A stretch of 7,528 nucleotides of DNA from contig JBBSIG010000127.1 of assembly GCA_038232215.1 (NCBI GenBank), positions 1-7,528 on the forward strand. Direction: 5' to 3'. Shown here one piece after another: positions 1 through 5,483 of the stretch (its first letter is position 1; the number at the start of each line of letters is the position of its first letter). Both the position numbers and the translations under genes were made by a program. The stretch comes from JBBSIG01 sp038232215 (GTDB lineage: Bacteria > Actinomycetota > Thermoleophilia > Gaiellales > Gaiellaceae). Under the pieces are notes generated by a model. It was not told where the DNA came from and searched no databases. It saw only the letters and a program-made list of their open reading frames with translations.

Positions 1-1
1 C

Positions 2-370
2 CGGGAGCAGGGCCGGGGCGGCCGCATCGTCAACTTCACCTCGCAGGGCTGGTGGACGGGCGGCTTCGGCGGGTCGGTCGTCTACGCGGCGAGCAAGGGA
101 GGGATCGTCTCGATGAGCCGCGGGCTCGCGCGGACGCTCGCCCCCGACGGCATCACGGTCAACACCGTCTCTCCCGGCGCCGCAGACACGCCGATGATGC
201 GAAGCGGCTCTACGCAGCAGGACCTCGACAACTTCGTGAAGATGATCCCGCTCGGGCGGATGGCGGAGCCCGCCGAGCTCGCCGGCATCGTCGTCTTCCT
301 GGCCTCGGAGCACGCGGCCTACATCACCGGCGCGACGATCAACGTCAGCGGCGGCCAGATCATGTACTGA
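2..370 (+). CDS. C-terminal part of a short-chain dehydrogenase/reductase (SDR), cut by the window edge
   Basis: The gene enters from the left edge with no start in view and ends at TGA 368-370, leaving 122 codons. Visible SDR marks, numbered from the first full codon: an IVNFTS strand with Ser14 as the likely catalytic serine, then YAASK with catalytic Tyr28 and Lys32, then the LAPDGITVNTVSPG loop typical of classical SDRs, PLGRMAEPAELAGIVVFLAS, and the usual C-terminal ITGATINVSGG. These NAD(P)-dependent oxidoreductases interconvert alcohols and ketones or oxidise sugars to lactones; the cofactor-binding Rossmann half lies outside the window, so cofactor preference and substrate cannot be judged. 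The same family occurs again on the other strand at 4716-5483, but the two are clearly not close copies. It is followed directly by the degraded lactonase-like stretch and transcribed towards the importer operon. SDR family is near certain; substrate unknown. Confidence 0.93.
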   Translation, partial: REQGRGGRIVNFTSQGWWTGGFGGSVVYAASKGGIVSMSRGLARTLAPDGITVNTVSPGAADTPMMRSGSTQQDLDNFVKMIPLGRMAEPAELAGIVVFLASEHAAYITGATINVSGGQIMY

Positions 371-371
371 G

Positions 372-783
372 GCCCGTACGGACGCGACGCACCCGACGCC
401 GTTCGAGCTGGCCGCGTTCCCGCGCGAGCTGACCGGCGCCGACCGGCGGGCGGCGATCGAGGCCTGGGGCGCGTTCGCCGACCTGAAGTCGCTCCTCGCC
501 GCCCTCTTCGCCGGCTCGACGCTCGCTCTCGACGGACCTGACGGGCCTGGACGGATCGGGGACGTACGTCCCCATCGGCTACGCGCTCTGCTCGCAGACC
601 CGCGTGCTCGAGGTGTACGACGACGTGATGGAGATCATGGGCGGCGACGCGACGCGGATCCTGCCGGCTCACGATCCGGGCACGTGGGCGCGGCACCCGT
701 CGCGCGACGTGGCGCCCGGCCTCGCACTCGCCGAGGTGCACCTCGCGGCCGGCGAGCGCTCCCGGCTCGAGGCGCCCGGGTAG
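372..783 (+). pseudogene. Frameshifted, startless remnant ending in a metallo-beta-lactamase-fold lactonase-like C-terminus
   Basis: Two coding-looking pieces lie in different frames. Piece one (about 372-535, frame 3) reads as normal protein (FELAAFPRELTGADRRAAIEAW, then a leucine/alanine-rich helix), with nearly every codon ending in G or C. Piece two (about 530-783, frame 1, stop TAG 781-783) reads GTYVPIGYALCSQTRVLE, then MEIMGGDATRILPAHDP, and ends LAAGERSRLEAPG. That pattern resembles the C-terminal end of N-acyl-homoserine-lactonase-type metallo-hydrolases, where the His of the P-x-HD motif is a late metal ligand. The HxHxDH motif and the bulk of a roughly 250-residue enzyme are absent. 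Piece one has no ATG, GTG or TTG in frame back to a stop at 243-245, and frame 1 has a stop at 484-486. I do not recognise piece one; it may belong to a different gene fused by deletion. An assembly error could explain the frameshift but not the missing start. Coding origin is fairly sure; lactonase family moderate. Confidence 0.55.
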
Positions 784-803
784 CCGGTCGAGAGCTCACG
801 CCC

Positions 804-823
804 AAAAACGCGAGCATGGCTCG
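804..823 (-). terminator. Weak intrinsic terminator candidate after the ABC ATPase gene
   Basis: Read on the minus strand, a 5-bp GC stem (CGAGC, loop CAT, GCTCG) is followed after two bases by TTTTT. It lies 27 bases beyond the ATPase stop codon, in the convergent gap between the importer operon and the plus-strand genes. The stem is short, so termination may be leaky or assisted by another factor. Apart from this I see nothing in 784-849. Confidence 0.35.
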
Positions 824-849
824 GCGAGCGGTCGGTTCTGCGACGAGCT

Positions 850-2376
850 CTACGCGGCGAGCGTCTGTCCGTGGCGCTCGAGCTTCGAGATCTCGCGGGC
901 CAGAGCCTCGATCCGGTCGTAGTCGGCGACGACGAGGGGCTCCGAGAGGCGGCCGTCCGAGACGACGTGAACGCGGTCCGCCGCGTCGAAGACCTCCGTC
1001 ACCTCGGTGCAGAACATGACGACGGCGTTTCCCGTCTCCGCGAAGCCGCCGAGCAAGCGGTAGATCTCGGCCTTGCTCTGGATGTCGACGCCTCGGGTGG
1101 GCTCCTCGAGGACGAGCAGGCGCGGGCGCTTCGCCATCGCAGAGGCGATCGCGACCTTCTGCTGGTTGCCGCCCGAGAGCGACCGGATCGCCTGCGCGAT
1201 CGAGCGGCACTTGACGAGAAATCGTCCGGCCGCGTCGCGCGCGAGACGCGCTATCTGGCGCGGGCGCAGGACGACGCTGCCGTAGGCGATCTCCGGGCCG
1301 AGCCTGACGATGATGTTCTGGCCCACGGCGAGATTCGTGAACAGGCTGAGCTCTCGCGTCGCCGAGACGTAGGCCGTGCGGCGGCGCACGGGCCGATCCC
1401 CGGCGGCCCCGTCGACCTCGATCGTCCCCTGCGTCCGCTCGAGACCGGCGAACGAGCGCAGCAGCTCGCGCCCGCCGGAGCCCTCGACCCCCACGAGGGC
1501 GACGATCTCGCCGCTTCGGACCGTGACGGCGATGTCGCTGAAGCGGCCGTCGCGGTGCGTCCAGCCGGAAACCCGCAAGATCGCGCGGCTCCCGTCGCTC
1601 TCGCGCTCGCTGGGGCGGACGGCCCGGGCGTCGTCGACCGCTCGCTCGGCGTGCTCGGCTTCCACCACGAGCTCGTGCGCGATCGCCTCCTGTGTCAACC
1701 GGACACCTTCGAGCAGGGCCGTCTCGCGACCGTCGCGGATGATGGCGACGCGCGCCGTGTGCGCGACGAGATCGCTCAGCCGATGCGAGACGAGCATGAC
1801 GATCCGACCGGCGTCGGCGAGCCGGTGCAGCTCACGGAAGAGCTCGCCCGACTCCTCCTGGGTGAGCGCCGAGTTCGGCTCGTCGAAGAGGAAGATGCGC
1901 GCGTCCCTCGCGAGGGCGCGCGCGATCTCGGTCCGTTGCTGGACCGCGAGCGTGCACAGGCTCAGGGGCCGCCTTGCGCTCGACCCGATCCCGAGCTCGT
2001 CCATGAGCGCCCGGTCTTCCCGGCGCAGCCGGGGTCGAAGGACATGCGTGCCCTCCCGTCCTACGAGCAGGTTCTCGGCGACGCTCAGGTTCGGAAAGAG
2101 GGCCGGCTCCTGGTGCACGACCGCGACCCGGTGGGCCGCGAAGGAGGGCGACCACGGCTCGCCGCCGACGAGGATCTGGCCGTCGTCCGCGACCTCCTCA
2201 CCCGCCAGGATCTTGATCAACGTGCTCTTTCCGGCGCCGTTCGGGCCCGCGATGCCGAGCACCTCGCCGGACTCTGCCGAGAGGCTCAGGCCGTCGAGTG
2301 CGCGCGTGTCCCCGTAGGCCTTGCGCAGACCACGGATCTCGATGCCGAAGCGCTGCGACTCGGCGGGCGGGCTCAT
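850..2376 (-). CDS. CUT2-family sugar ABC importer, double-domain ATP-binding protein (RbsA/MglA type)
   Basis: The 508-residue product matches the ~500-residue length of RbsA/MglA ATPases and powers sugar import at the inner face of the membrane. Domain 1: Walker A GPNGAGKST (44-52), Q-loop Gln89, Walker B LFDEP (163-167) and switch His198. Its signature is degenerate, CTLAVQ (141-146), where a family member would have something like LSIGDQ. Domain 2: a degenerate Walker A GVEGSGGRE (296-304) with no lysine, an intact signature LSGGNQQK (400-407), and LEEPTRGVD (423-431) with Glu in place of the usual Walker B Asp. So one composite ATP site (A1/B1 plus signature 2) looks complete and the other does not, as is common in this family. 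The ATG at 2376-2374 overlaps the permease stop in ATGA, giving a 4-base overlap and likely translational coupling; I see no separate Shine-Dalgarno. The open frame continues further upstream, but that part is a shadow of the permease. The sugar cannot be read from this subunit. Confidence 0.96.
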   Translation of the reverse strand: MSPPAESQRFGIEIRGLRKAYGDTRALDGLSLSAESGEVLGIAGPNGAGKSTLIKILAGEEVADDGQILVGGEPWSPSFAAHRVAVVHQEPALFPNLSVAENLLVGREGTHVLRPRLRREDRALMDELGIGSSARRPLSLCTLAVQQRTEIARALARDARIFLFDEPNSALTQEESGELFRELHRLADAGRIVMLVSHRLSDLVAHTARVAIIRDGRETALLEGVRLTQEAIAHELVVEAEHAERAVDDARAVRPSERESDGSRAILRVSGWTHRDGRFSDIAVTVRSGEIVALVGVEGSGGRELLRSFAGLERTQGTIEVDGAAGDRPVRRRTAYVSATRELSLFTNLAVGQNIIVRLGPEIAYGSVVLRPRQIARLARDAAGRFLVKCRSIAQAIRSLSGGNQQKVAIASAMAKRPRLLVLEEPTRGVDIQSKAEIYRLLGGFAETGNAVVMFCTEVTEVFDAADRVHVVSDGRLSEPLVVADYDRIEALAREISKLERHGQTLAA

Positions 2377-3437
2377 GCCGTCCGCGTCTGGAGCTTCGTC
2401 GCGAAGAGGTCGAGCGCGACGGCGCAGATCGTGACGATGCCGAGGAACATCTGCTGCGCGAACGGGCCGACGGCAAGCAGCGCCAACCCGGTCGTGAGCG
2501 TGGCCAGGAGGAGCGCGCCGCCGAGCGTCCCGACCACGGTGCCCCTCCCGCCGGCCAGGCTCGCTCCGCCGATGATCACCGCGGCGAAGACGGGGAAGGT
2601 CGACGAGAGCCCGATGTCCGGCTGCACCGTCTGGATGAACGAGAAGTCGAGCATCCCGGCGGCGGCCGCGAGGACGCCGCAGAGGACGAACGCGAGGATC
2701 TTGTAGCGCCGGACGGGGAGGCGCGCCAGCGTCGCGGCCGCTGGGTTGCCGCCGATCGCGATCAGACGGAAGCCGAAGAGCGAGCGGTGCAGGAGGAAGC
2801 CGACGACGAGCGCGAGCCCGAGCATCCAGAAGATCTCGAGCGAGAGCTGGTGGCTGCCGACCTGCTTCGTCAGCCCCGTGAAGAACGACAGCTCCGACTT
2901 CGGGACCTCGTGCCCCGTCGGCGGGTACGCGGGGTTGAACGTCGACGAGTTCGAGACATACAGCGAGAAGCCGTAGAGCAGGTTGTAGGTGCCGAGCGTG
3001 ACGATGAACGACGGAATCCTCAGCATGGTCACGAGCAGGCCGTTGAAGACTCCGACGGCGGCACCGATCGCCAGCGCGATCAGGATCGCGAAGTAGATGT
3101 CGACGCCGTGCAGGATCCACATCACCGCGAGCGAGTTCGCCGCGATGCCGTACGTCGCCGCGAACGAGAGGTCGATCTCGCCGACGACGATGACGAGGGT
3201 AAGACCGAGAGCCATGATCGCGACGGAGGCCATCGCCCGGAGCACCGAGACGAGCACGTCGACGGTCAGGAACGCCGGCTGCAGGTACGAGAAGATCGCG
3301 CCGACGACGAGGATCGCGACGAAGAGGCCGCCGAGCCGCAGGCCGAGCTCGAGCGTGGCCCGGCCGGCGAGCGCGAGGCGGGAGGACTTCGGGACGGTGG
3401 CGGCCGCGCCGCCCGACGGTGTGAGGTCCGTGGCCAT
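2373..3437 (-). CDS. CUT2-family sugar ABC importer, permease (RbsC type)
   Basis: The product is a 354-residue integral membrane protein with many hydrophobic segments after a ~30-residue cytoplasmic N-terminus. Family marks are the GEIDLSFA segment (86-93) in the transmembrane core, a glycine-rich stretch GGASLAGGRGTVVGTLGG (290-307), the IAIGGNPAAA stretch (227-235), thought to lie in a cytoplasmic loop, and AFVLCGVLAAAAG (249-261). A pair of such permeases forms the sugar channel that docks with the double-domain ATPase and the external binding protein. An insertion around 160-195 (NSSTFNPAYPPTGHEVPKS) is polar and likely an outside loop. The gene follows the binding protein after a 76-base gap that contains a strong hairpin, and overlaps the ATPase by four bases. 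Upstream of its ATG the sequence is pyrimidine-rich with no Shine-Dalgarno, suggesting weak translation compared with the binding protein. Family assignment is firm; substrate unknown. Confidence 0.96.
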   Translation of the reverse strand: MATDLTPSGGAAATVPKSSRLALAGRATLELGLRLGGLFVAILVVGAIFSYLQPAFLTVDVLVSVLRAMASVAIMALGLTLVIVVGEIDLSFAATYGIAANSLAVMWILHGVDIYFAILIALAIGAAVGVFNGLLVTMLRIPSFIVTLGTYNLLYGFSLYVSNSSTFNPAYPPTGHEVPKSELSFFTGLTKQVGSHQLSLEIFWMLGLALVVGFLLHRSLFGFRLIAIGGNPAAATLARLPVRRYKILAFVLCGVLAAAAGMLDFSFIQTVQPDIGLSSTFPVFAAVIIGGASLAGGRGTVVGTLGGALLLATLTTGLALLAVGPFAQQMFLGIVTICAVALDLFATKLQTRTA

Positions 3438-3456
3438 TCGCTGCGGTCGGAGAGTA

Positions 3457-3494
3457 AGCCACGAGGCGCCGCGTGCGGGCGGCGCCTCGTGGCT
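3457..3494 (-). promoter_or_regulatory. Intercistronic 16-bp perfect stem-loop between binding protein and permease
   Basis: Positions 3457-3472 and 3479-3494 are perfect reverse complements (16 bp, GC-rich, 6-base loop). The hairpin lies about 20 bases after the binding-protein stop and 20 bases before the permease ATG. It is not followed by a T-run on the minus strand, so it is not a classical intrinsic terminator. In the mal operon and similar importers such hairpins protect the upstream message from 3' exonucleases or cause partial termination, giving more binding protein than membrane subunits. I infer the same role here. Confidence 0.75.
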
Positions 3495-3513
3495 CGCGAC
3501 GGGTGGTGGGCCC

Positions 3514-4593
3514 CTACCCGCCCAGGATCTTGTTCAGATCGGCGCGCGTCTTCGCGACGTCCTTCTTCAAGACGGGCTTCAGCACCTGCGTGTTCGGCAG
3601 GATCTTGCCCGTCTTCAGGAACGCCGCGCACGCCCTGGCGCCGAACCCGGCCTGCTCGGCCCAGCGCTGGTCGAGCGTCGCGACCTGGATCCCCTTCTCG
3701 ATGTAGTCGAGGTTCGCCTTGGAGACGTTCCAGCCGATCGTGTAGACCTTGCCGTCGCGGCCGAGGTCGGTGATCGCCTTGTCGATGTGCTCGGCGCCGA
3801 TGTCGACGTTCTCGACGAACTGCACGTCGGGATGCGCGAGGAGGAACGCCTTCGCGGAGTCGTACGTCTTGCCCGGGTCGTAGGAGGTGTTGAGCGCGTT
3901 CGACTGCGTGTTGACGAACTTGGCGTCCGGAATCGCCTTCTTGATCGTCTCCACGAAGTACTTCATCCGGCCCTGCGCCCAGAACTGGCTGGGATCGCCG
4001 CCGGAGACCGCGAACACCTTGAGCTTCTTCTTGTTCGCCTTCATCCACGCCAGGACGACGTTGGCGGCAGTGGCTCCTTCCTTCTTCGGCACCTGCGTGA
4101 AGTTCGTGAACTCGTGGCCGCGCGACGTCACACCGACCGTGAAGACAGGGATGCCCTGCGCGATCATCTTGTTGGTGATGGCGGTGAAGCCGTCCGAGGT
4201 AGCCGGCTCGATCGAGATGCAGTCCACGGCCCGGGCCGCGAGCTTCGCCTCGATCTGCGAGTTCTGCTTGTTCACGTCGTTCTGTACCGGGGCGATGATC
4301 GATCCACTCATCGGATAGACCTTCTGCCCCGCCGCGAGCCCTTCCTTGTGCCCCTGCTGGTACTGCTGCGAGAAGAGCGGGATGCCAGAGGCCTGGTACG
4401 AGAAGACGTAGTTGATCTTCTGCCGCTTCTGCACCTTCGCGGCGATCTTCGGGTTCAGCTTGAACGTCCCCCAGCTGCGCTTGACGACGTACGGCGGCTT
4501 GCTCGGGAACGCCGTCGTCGCGGCGAACGCCGCGGCGCCTGCGACGAGCGCTCCCACGACGGCGAGCGCCAGGAGCTTGTACGCGTTCTTCAT
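3514..4593 (-). CDS. Sugar ABC importer substrate-binding protein (ribose/AI-2 type, periplasmic-binding-protein 4-like)
   Basis: The 359-residue product starts with a signal peptide: MKNAYK, a hydrophobic core to about residue 22, and a likely AFA/A cleavage after residue 24. The mature part shows the type I binding-protein pattern of CUT2 importers: IPLFSQQYQQGHKEGLAAG (71-89), DCISIEPATSDGFTAITNK (124-142), IPVFTVGV (148-155), VFAVSGGDP (193-201), VQFVENVDIGAEHIDKAI (257-274) and the third hinge region GIQVATLDQRWAEQAGFGA (301-319). It would capture a monosaccharide outside the cell and deliver it to the permease. There is no lipobox cysteine in the signal peptide; Cys125 and Cys322 are internal. 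That is unusual for a Gram-positive-type cell, where such proteins are mostly lipoproteins. The protein is lysine-rich and probably basic. The start is fixed by a GGAGG Shine-Dalgarno at 4601-4605. It is the first gene behind the promoter at 4646-4674. Ligand not determinable by eye. Confidence 0.95.
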   Translation of the reverse strand: MKNAYKLLALAVVGALVAGAAAFAATTAFPSKPPYVVKRSWGTFKLNPKIAAKVQKRQKINYVFSYQASGIPLFSQQYQQGHKEGLAAGQKVYPMSGSIIAPVQNDVNKQNSQIEAKLAARAVDCISIEPATSDGFTAITNKMIAQGIPVFTVGVTSRGHEFTNFTQVPKKEGATAANVVLAWMKANKKKLKVFAVSGGDPSQFWAQGRMKYFVETIKKAIPDAKFVNTQSNALNTSYDPGKTYDSAKAFLLAHPDVQFVENVDIGAEHIDKAITDLGRDGKVYTIGWNVSKANLDYIEKGIQVATLDQRWAEQAGFGARACAAFLKTGKILPNTQVLKPVLKKDVAKTRADLNKILGG

Positions 4594-4600
4594 TGGACTC

Positions 4601-4605
4601 CCTCC
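4601..4605 (-). promoter_or_regulatory. Strong Shine-Dalgarno of the binding-protein gene
   Basis: On the minus strand GGAGG lies seven bases before the ATG at 4593-4591. It is the only consensus ribosome-binding site in the operon; the permease, ATPase and SDR starts show none. It supports high translation of the binding protein. Confidence 0.85.
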
Positions 4606-4645
4606 GAGACGACGAGGACGCGAGACGGCGCGTCAGAACCTCGCG

Positions 4646-4674
4646 AGTATCGAAGATGACGCAGATTCTGTCAA
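4646..4674 (-). promoter_or_regulatory. Housekeeping-sigma promoter for the ABC importer genes
   Basis: On the minus strand a perfect -35 box TTGACA (4674-4669) is followed by exactly 17 bases and GATACT (4651-4646), which matches four of six positions of the -10 consensus TATAAT. The expected transcription start is near 4639, leaving a leader of about 45 bases before the binding-protein ATG. The promoter lies after the SDR stop, so the importer can be transcribed independently of the lactonase/SDR pair. This is sequence-pattern evidence only. Confidence 0.7.
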
Positions 4675-4690
4675 CGGTTCCGGAAACGAT
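4673..4690. promoter_or_regulatory. Imperfect palindrome touching the -35 box, operator candidate
   Basis: The 18-base element centres on the perfect palindrome TTCCGGAA (4678-4685) and extends to ACGgTTCCGGAAaCG, with seven of nine base pairs symmetric. A CG-centred palindrome of this length next to a sugar-importer promoter is the size and shape of LacI/GalR-family operators. Its centre is about 43 bases upstream of the predicted start, and it overlaps the first bases of the -35 box, so repression or activation are both possible. No regulator gene is in the window. Confidence 0.45.
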
Positions 4691-4697
4691 TGTTGCC

Positions 4698-4761
4698 CGG
4701 CAGCGCGCCCCCGATTCAGGCCTCACGTCTCCCGGACAGCAGCCAGCCGGGGGCGCTGCCG
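4698..4761 (-). repeat. Long GC-rich inverted repeat spanning the SDR stop codon
   Basis: The arm at 4748-4761 (CGGGGGCGCTGCCG) is the reverse complement of 4698-4713 apart from two extra bases in the latter, giving a 14-bp stem with a 2-base bulge and a 34-base loop. The loop contains the last SDR codons and its TGA (4718-4716). No T-run follows on the minus strand. It may protect or partly terminate the lactonase/SDR transcript just before the importer promoter. Confidence 0.4.
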
Positions 4762-5483
4762 ATGCCCTGGATGGTCCAGCCACCGTCGGCGCCGATCGCC
4801 TGGCCCGTGACGTAGGCGGCGTCGTCGCCGGCCAGGAAGCAGACGACCCGCGCGATCTCGGCGGGGTCGGCGAGCCGTCCGAGCGGAACGCGCTCGAGCA
4901 TCCAGTCCTCCTGCAGCGAGCCGTCCTCGAGCGCCTGCTCGACGAGACCGGTGCGCGTGAAGCCCGGGCAGACGGCGTTGACGCGGATGCCGCGCGGGGC
5001 CAGCTCCACCGCCAGCACCTGCGTCAGGCCGATCAGGCCGGCCTTCGCCGCCGTATAGGCTCCGCGGCCGGGGAGGCCGAGAAAGGCGGCTGCCGAGGCG
5101 ACCGTGACGATGGCGCCGTCGCGGGCGAGGCGCGGGATCGCCGCGGAGCTGCACGTGAAGGCGCCGGTGAGGTTCGTCGCGAGCACGGCCGACCAGTCCT
5201 CGCCCGTCTGCTCGCCCGCGACCCCGACGCGCTGGATGCCGGCGTTGTTGACGAGCACGTCGAGGGACGGGAGGTCGGCCAGGGCCGCCTCCACACCGCC
5301 CCGATCCGAGACGTCGGCCTGGCGGTAGTCGACCCCTTCGCGCGGGTCCGAGGGCTCGAGCAGGTCGAGCGCGACCACGTGCCGGGCGCCGCGCTCCAGG
5401 AAGGCCGCGCAGACCGCGTCGCCGATCCCGCGGGCGCCGCCGGTAACGACCGCGGTCCGTCCCTCGAGCGCGGCCGCGCTCAT
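4716..5483 (-). CDS. Classical SDR-family NAD-dependent dehydrogenase, probable sugar or polyol dehydrogenase
   Basis: This is a full-length classical SDR of 255 residues. The cofactor motif is TGGARGIG (14-21), and Asp40 at the end of the second strand (VVALD) points to NAD rather than NADP. NNAG is at 79-82, and the catalytic tetrad is Asn104, Ser130, Tyr143 and Lys147 (YTAAK). The C-terminal half has the usual VNAVCPGFTRT and AAYVTGQAIGADGG pattern. The ATG at 5483-5481 overlaps the stop of the lactonase-like gene in ATGA, so the two are probably co-translated. SDRs of this type include 1-dehydrogenases that oxidise free aldoses (L-fucose, L-rhamnose, D-arabinose) to lactones, which would feed a neighbouring lactonase; others oxidise secondary hydroxyls of aldonates. 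The pairing favours a sugar-acid pathway role, but substrate choice is inference. A 122-base gap with a promoter separates it from the importer genes. Confidence 0.93.
   Translation of the reverse strand: MSAAALEGRTAVVTGGARGIGDAVCAAFLERGARHVVALDLLEPSDPREGVDYRQADVSDRGGVEAALADLPSLDVLVNNAGIQRVGVAGEQTGEDWSAVLATNLTGAFTCSSAAIPRLARDGAIVTVASAAAFLGLPGRGAYTAAKAGLIGLTQVLAVELAPRGIRVNAVCPGFTRTGLVEQALEDGSLQEDWMLERVPLGRLADPAEIARVVCFLAGDDAAYVTGQAIGADGGWTIQGIGSAPGWLLSGRREA

Noticed and set aside
811..823. Terminator for the plus-strand SDR/lactonase remnant in the convergent gap
   Set aside because: The only hairpin here has its T-run on the minus-strand side, so it can only serve the importer operon.
871..2706. 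Very long open frame on the + strand (611 codons) opposite the ATPase and permease
   Set aside because: Shadow frame of high-GC genes: the product is rich in Arg, Asp, Glu and Ala with no domain, while the opposite strand encodes clear ABC motifs.
2377..3462. Upstream extension of the ATPase frame to 3462
   Set aside because: This part reads as Arg-rich low-complexity protein and covers the real permease in another frame. The ATPase starts at 2376, in the ATGA overlap.
3097..4659. Long + strand open frame of 520 codons
   Set aside because: It lies antisense to the binding protein, whose signal peptide, fold motifs and Shine-Dalgarno are clear. The antisense product is charged low-complexity.
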